Source of the DNA: an uncultured Tenacibaculum sp.
Lineage (GTDB): Bacteria; Bacteroidota; Bacteroidia; Flavobacteriales; Flavobacteriaceae
Direction of reading: 5' to 3'
Assembly: GCA_947501615.1 (NCBI GenBank)
Contig: CANMWK010000001.1
Span: 1-64,000 of the forward strand
DNA: 64,000 nt
The notes under the pieces were generated by a model. That model was not told where the DNA came from and made no database searches. It saw only the letters and a program-made list of their open reading frames with translations. The position numbers and the translations under genes are program-made. This document shows, one piece after another, positions 61,495 through 64,000 of this stretch. Numbering within the stretch: position 1 is the first letter of the stretch; each line of letters starts with the position of its first letter.

Positions 61495-61958
61495 TATAAT
61501 AGGGTTTAGGTTAATTAACATAAAATTAACAAAAAATACAATATAAAGGACTGCTTTTTAGATATTTATTTTTTTCTTCTTTTTTGATGTTATTTATCTT
61601 GGTGTATTTCTTAACAATTATTTCAATGTACTATTGGTTTTCAGAAAAAGTTAAGACGATATGCTTTCGTATATTTTATTTCGTACAACTATGCTTTATG
61701 AAAAAGATTTTAATTGCAGGGCGATAGCTAAGAGTTTAATTCCACGATACGTATCGAAAGTTATAAAATTTTCAATTACATACCTTGTATGCTTGCATCG
61801 AGGTAGTTCATTAAAGAATAAAAGCTTAAAAAAATATCAAATACTCAAATAATTGAATTTTTTCAACGGAAATACATTGTAAAAGATTTAAAAAACATTG
61901 TTAAGTATGGTATTCCTTGTATTGTAATATTTTAGCATCAATAAAACGAAGAGTTACC
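61495..61958. other. Intergenic region between divergent secreted-protein genes
   Basis: About 460 bp with no convincing gene; a 63-residue plus-strand frame (61661-61852) has no homologous character or start context. It contains the perfect palindrome CGATACGTATCG (61744-61755) and must carry promoters for both flanking genes, but none is clear. Confidence 0.55.
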
Positions 61959-63275
61959 ATGAAGATAAGACAAGGATTATTTATAATTACACTTTTACTG
62001 TGCTTTTTTGCCTGTAAAACTAAAGATAAAACTGATGAAGCCTTATTAAACTTAGACAAAAAGAACTTAGAAAAAAGTTTAAATTCCTATAAGATTTTTC
62101 CATATAAGTTTGGTAAAATAGCAATTCGATCTGCAGTTACAAAAGATACAATTTCTTCAGAATATCAAACGTTTAAAACTTCTTTAGATAAAGTTTCTAA
62201 ACGATTAATGCGACATGATTTGTCAAATCCTGATGAATTATCATTATTGGACTATGTAAGTATTTATAGAGATTATAAAAAAATGGAAAACTTCATTATG
62301 AAAACAGATGAAGATATGTTTCCTACAGTTGTAGATGCTTTACGAGTTACTTACGGAGATTCTATTCAAAAGAAGAGTGGTTTTTTAAAAGGAAAAGAAA
62401 AAGAAATAGTTCAAAATATAGAGCATTCTGTATTAAGTGCTATCGTGATTTTAAGTAAGGATTTAGGTAAAGAAGTATCATTATATGAATGTTCTAAAAC
62501 AAATCCAGCTCTACTTCCAGATTCTGAGTTAAAAGCTTTATTGGGTTACTTTAGAGGTTTTTTGTTTTTTGAAAAGAAACTCTATTATTTATCTGAAGAT
62601 GAGATTTCAAGAAACATTTCATGGTTAAATGAAAATAAAACAGTCGATTTACCTTATACACGAGCAATGTTTCAATGGGGAGGATTAACGAATGCACAAA
62701 CTCATGTAGGTTTTCACGCTTTAAACCATTTGTTTAGAGGTTTCGATCGGTTGATGATGGAGAGAAAAATTGATGAAGAACGTGCTTTACAAGATTTTGA
62801 AACATTTTTAAAAGATGCAAATACAATAGGATTGTCAAATGAAATTACTTGGGCAATAGAAACTTACTTATTTATAAAAACAGAAAATAAAGAGAAAGCA
62901 ATAGCATCATTACAAAAATTAAAAGCTAGTCCGCTATTATCATCAAATGAAAAAGAGAAAATAGAAGAATCGATAGTATACTTAAAGAATAGGAAATCTG
63001 GCAAACTTTTAAATGGGGCGTATGACAAGTTTTTCTTAGGGAAAATTGCCACTAAATATATGTTTTCTATACTTTCTAAAGTAGACTGGGAAAAATTACT
63101 TAAAGATAATGATGTTCCACATACAGAAGAGATGTTTGTTGTTATTGATAATTTCAAAACATTTATGGATAAACTAAGTACCTATACCTCAGTAGATGGA
63201 ATTAAAAAAGCTGGTAAAGATTTAAAGAATAAAGGTTGGAACCTTTTAGATAAAGCTAAAGGCTTAGTTGAATAG
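61959..63275 (+). CDS. Hypothetical helical lipoprotein
   Basis: The start is ATG at 61959 ('MKIRQGLFIITLLLCFFACK'), which gives a proper lipoprotein signal; the upstream frame extension is dropped. 438 residues, mostly helical and TPR-like in pattern ('NEITWAIETYLFIKTENKEKAIASL' is the clearest, given here in halves: 'NEITWAIETYLF', 'ENKEKAIASLQK'). A conserved-looking 'NAQTHVGFHALNHLFRGFD' block with two His is in the middle. Family unknown. It precedes two small secreted paralogues in the same direction. Confidence 0.72.
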   Translation: MKIRQGLFIITLLLCFFACKTKDKTDEALLNLDKKNLEKSLNSYKIFPYKFGKIAIRSAVTKDTISSEYQTFKTSLDKVSKRLMRHDLSNPDELSLLDYVSIYRDYKKMENFIMKTDEDMFPTVVDALRVTYGDSIQKKSGFLKGKEKEIVQNIEHSVLSAIVILSKDLGKEVSLYECSKTNPALLPDSELKALLGYFRGFLFFEKKLYYLSEDEISRNISWLNENKTVDLPYTRAMFQWGGLTNAQTHVGFHALNHLFRGFDRLMMERKIDEERALQDFETFLKDANTIGLSNEITWAIETYLFIKTENKEKAIASLQKLKASPLLSSNEKEKIEESIVYLKNRKSGKLLNGAYDKFFLGKIATKYMFSILSKVDWEKLLKDNDVPHTEEMFVVIDNFKTFMDKLSTYTSVDGIKKAGKDLKNKGWNLLDKAKGLVE

Positions 63276-63312
63276 TAGTTTCAAATTAATATGATGTAAA
63301 TAAATTAGTTAG

Positions 63313-63810
63313 ATGAGAACTTATAGTTTTTTAATAGCACTGATTACAATGATTTCTGTAACAGTAGTTAAGGCACAAGAACCTAGAATTTGGAAAGGAG
63401 ATTTAAATACCAAAGATTTGAAGGCCTTTTCTGTAGGGAAATATACAAGTGTAGCAGGTACAATTACTATTGAAAATTATAAGGGTAACGACCTGAAGGT
63501 ACTAAAAAGGTTACAAAAATGTACAGGTAGCATTCGTATTTTAGGAAATAAAAAGCTAACATCTTTAAATGGATTGGAATATCTGGAATTTGTAGGTGGT
63601 AAGTTTTCAATATTAGACAACCCTGAACTCTATAGTTATTGTGCCCTTCAAAAAAAATTAATCTATCAAGGAATACAAGGAGTAGAAATAAGTGAGGGAA
63701 TTATAGAAAAATTAGAAACGGAAGATAATGGGTATAACCCTTCTATAATGAGCTTAAGAAATAAAAACTGTAAAGGGTATAAAATGCCTGATTTTTGTTT
63801 CTCATGTTAA
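63313..63810 (+). CDS. Secreted receptor-L/leucine-repeat-like small protein, first of tandem pair
   Basis: 165 residues with signal peptide ('FLIALITMISVTVVKAQ'). The mature part has short strand repeats ('VAGTITIENYKGNDLKVLKR', 'TGSIRILGNKKLTSLNGLEY', 'VGGKFSILDNPEL') like a receptor-L or leucine-rich solenoid, and a C-terminal Cys cluster ('NKNCKGYKMPDFCFSC'). Likely periplasmic or secreted ligand-binding protein. A paralogue begins 15 bp downstream. Confidence 0.72.
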   Translation: MRTYSFLIALITMISVTVVKAQEPRIWKGDLNTKDLKAFSVGKYTSVAGTITIENYKGNDLKVLKRLQKCTGSIRILGNKKLTSLNGLEYLEFVGGKFSILDNPELYSYCALQKKLIYQGIQGVEISEGIIEKLETEDNGYNPSIMSLRNKNCKGYKMPDFCFSC

Positions 63811-63824
63811 AAAAATGGACACCA

Positions 63825-64000
63825 ATGAAAAATAGAATAGCGATTATATATGCACTCTTTATCAGTATAGTTTTGGGGGCTCAAGAAGCAAAGGTTTGGC
63901 AAGGAGATGTACACGCAAAAGATTTTGATACATTTCAACAAGGTGGTTTTACTAAAATTAAAGGTAGTTTACGTGTTTACGATTCATCAGTGAAAGATTT
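63825..64000 (+). CDS. Secreted paralogue of the preceding gene (3' partial)
   Basis: Starts at ATG 63825 and runs off the window. It reads 'MKNRIAIIYALFISIVLGAQ' then 'EAKVWQGDVHAKDFDTFQ', aligning with the first copy's 'EPRIWKGDLNTKDLKAFS', then 'TKIKGSLRVYDSSVKD'. It shares the signal peptide, the (V/I)W(Q/K)GD motif and the first solenoid strand, so the two arose by tandem duplication. Confidence 0.75.
   Translation, partial: MKNRIAIIYALFISIVLGAQEAKVWQGDVHAKDFDTFQQGGFTKIKGSLRVYDSSVKD

Noticed and set aside
61661..61852. 63-residue plus-strand frame in the intergenic region
   Set aside because: No start context, no family features, and it spans a palindrome.

Overview
The window looks like a low-GC Bacteroidota chromosome, most likely family Flavobacteriaceae (Tenacibaculum/Polaribacter-like; the genus is a guess). 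The evidence is type IX secretion sorting domains of types A and B, many short lipoprotein signal peptides, TAnnTTTG-type -7 promoter elements, and Bacteroidota-specific families (DUF6266, a DUF6943-like protein, VirE_N plus DUF3987 replication genes).

Layout. 1-6861 is the 3' part of a giant secreted repeat protein (PKD/Ig-like repeats, 18 calcium-binding DxDGDG repeats, C-terminal type B sorting domain). 6954-34709 is an accretion zone at the 3' end of mnmE. Three copies of the codons for the MnmE C-terminus Cys-Ile-Gly-Lys-stop lie on the minus strand at 6954-6968, 7857-7871 and 34695-34709. They divide the zone into a 0.9-kb module holding only a ParDE-like toxin-antitoxin pair and a 26.8-kb island. 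36.3-64 kb is ordinary core or accessory chromosome: a secreted helical protein with a trypsin-like protease, a TetR-controlled lipid locus (acyl-CoA dehydrogenase, patatin, hydrolase), miaE, a MORN-type lipoprotein, an alpha-2-macroglobulin, several small lipoproteins, a P1-family peptidase, a T9SS type A protein and two tandem secreted paralogues, the last cut by the window end.

The 26.8-kb island has integration genes at its mnmE end (tyrosine recombinase, zinc-finger/HTH excisionase-like protein, an unrecognised 321-aa protein), then two HTH proteins and a VirE_N plus PriCT/DUF3987 replication module. No relaxase is seen. The cargo is anti-invader: (i) a long prokaryotic Argonaute with a degraded catalytic tetrad; (ii) directly downstream, a protein with two membrane segments, a long charged coiled coil, a DUF559/Vsr-like nuclease domain and a WYL-like C-terminus; (iii) a seven-gene operon hsdM-hsdS-DUF262-DUF262/HNH-hsdR-zinc peptidase-SIR2. 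The far end holds DUF6266 and DUF6943-like genes, a frameshifted HTH gene, a possible small RNA and large inverted repeats.

The best candidate for an undescribed system is the Argonaute plus membrane/coiled-coil/nuclease/WYL pair. A 108-bp copy of the Argonaute 3' end lies on the far side of the effector gene. It differs from the intact gene at four positions, all synonymous, which suggests the pair arrived by recombination into an older Argonaute gene.
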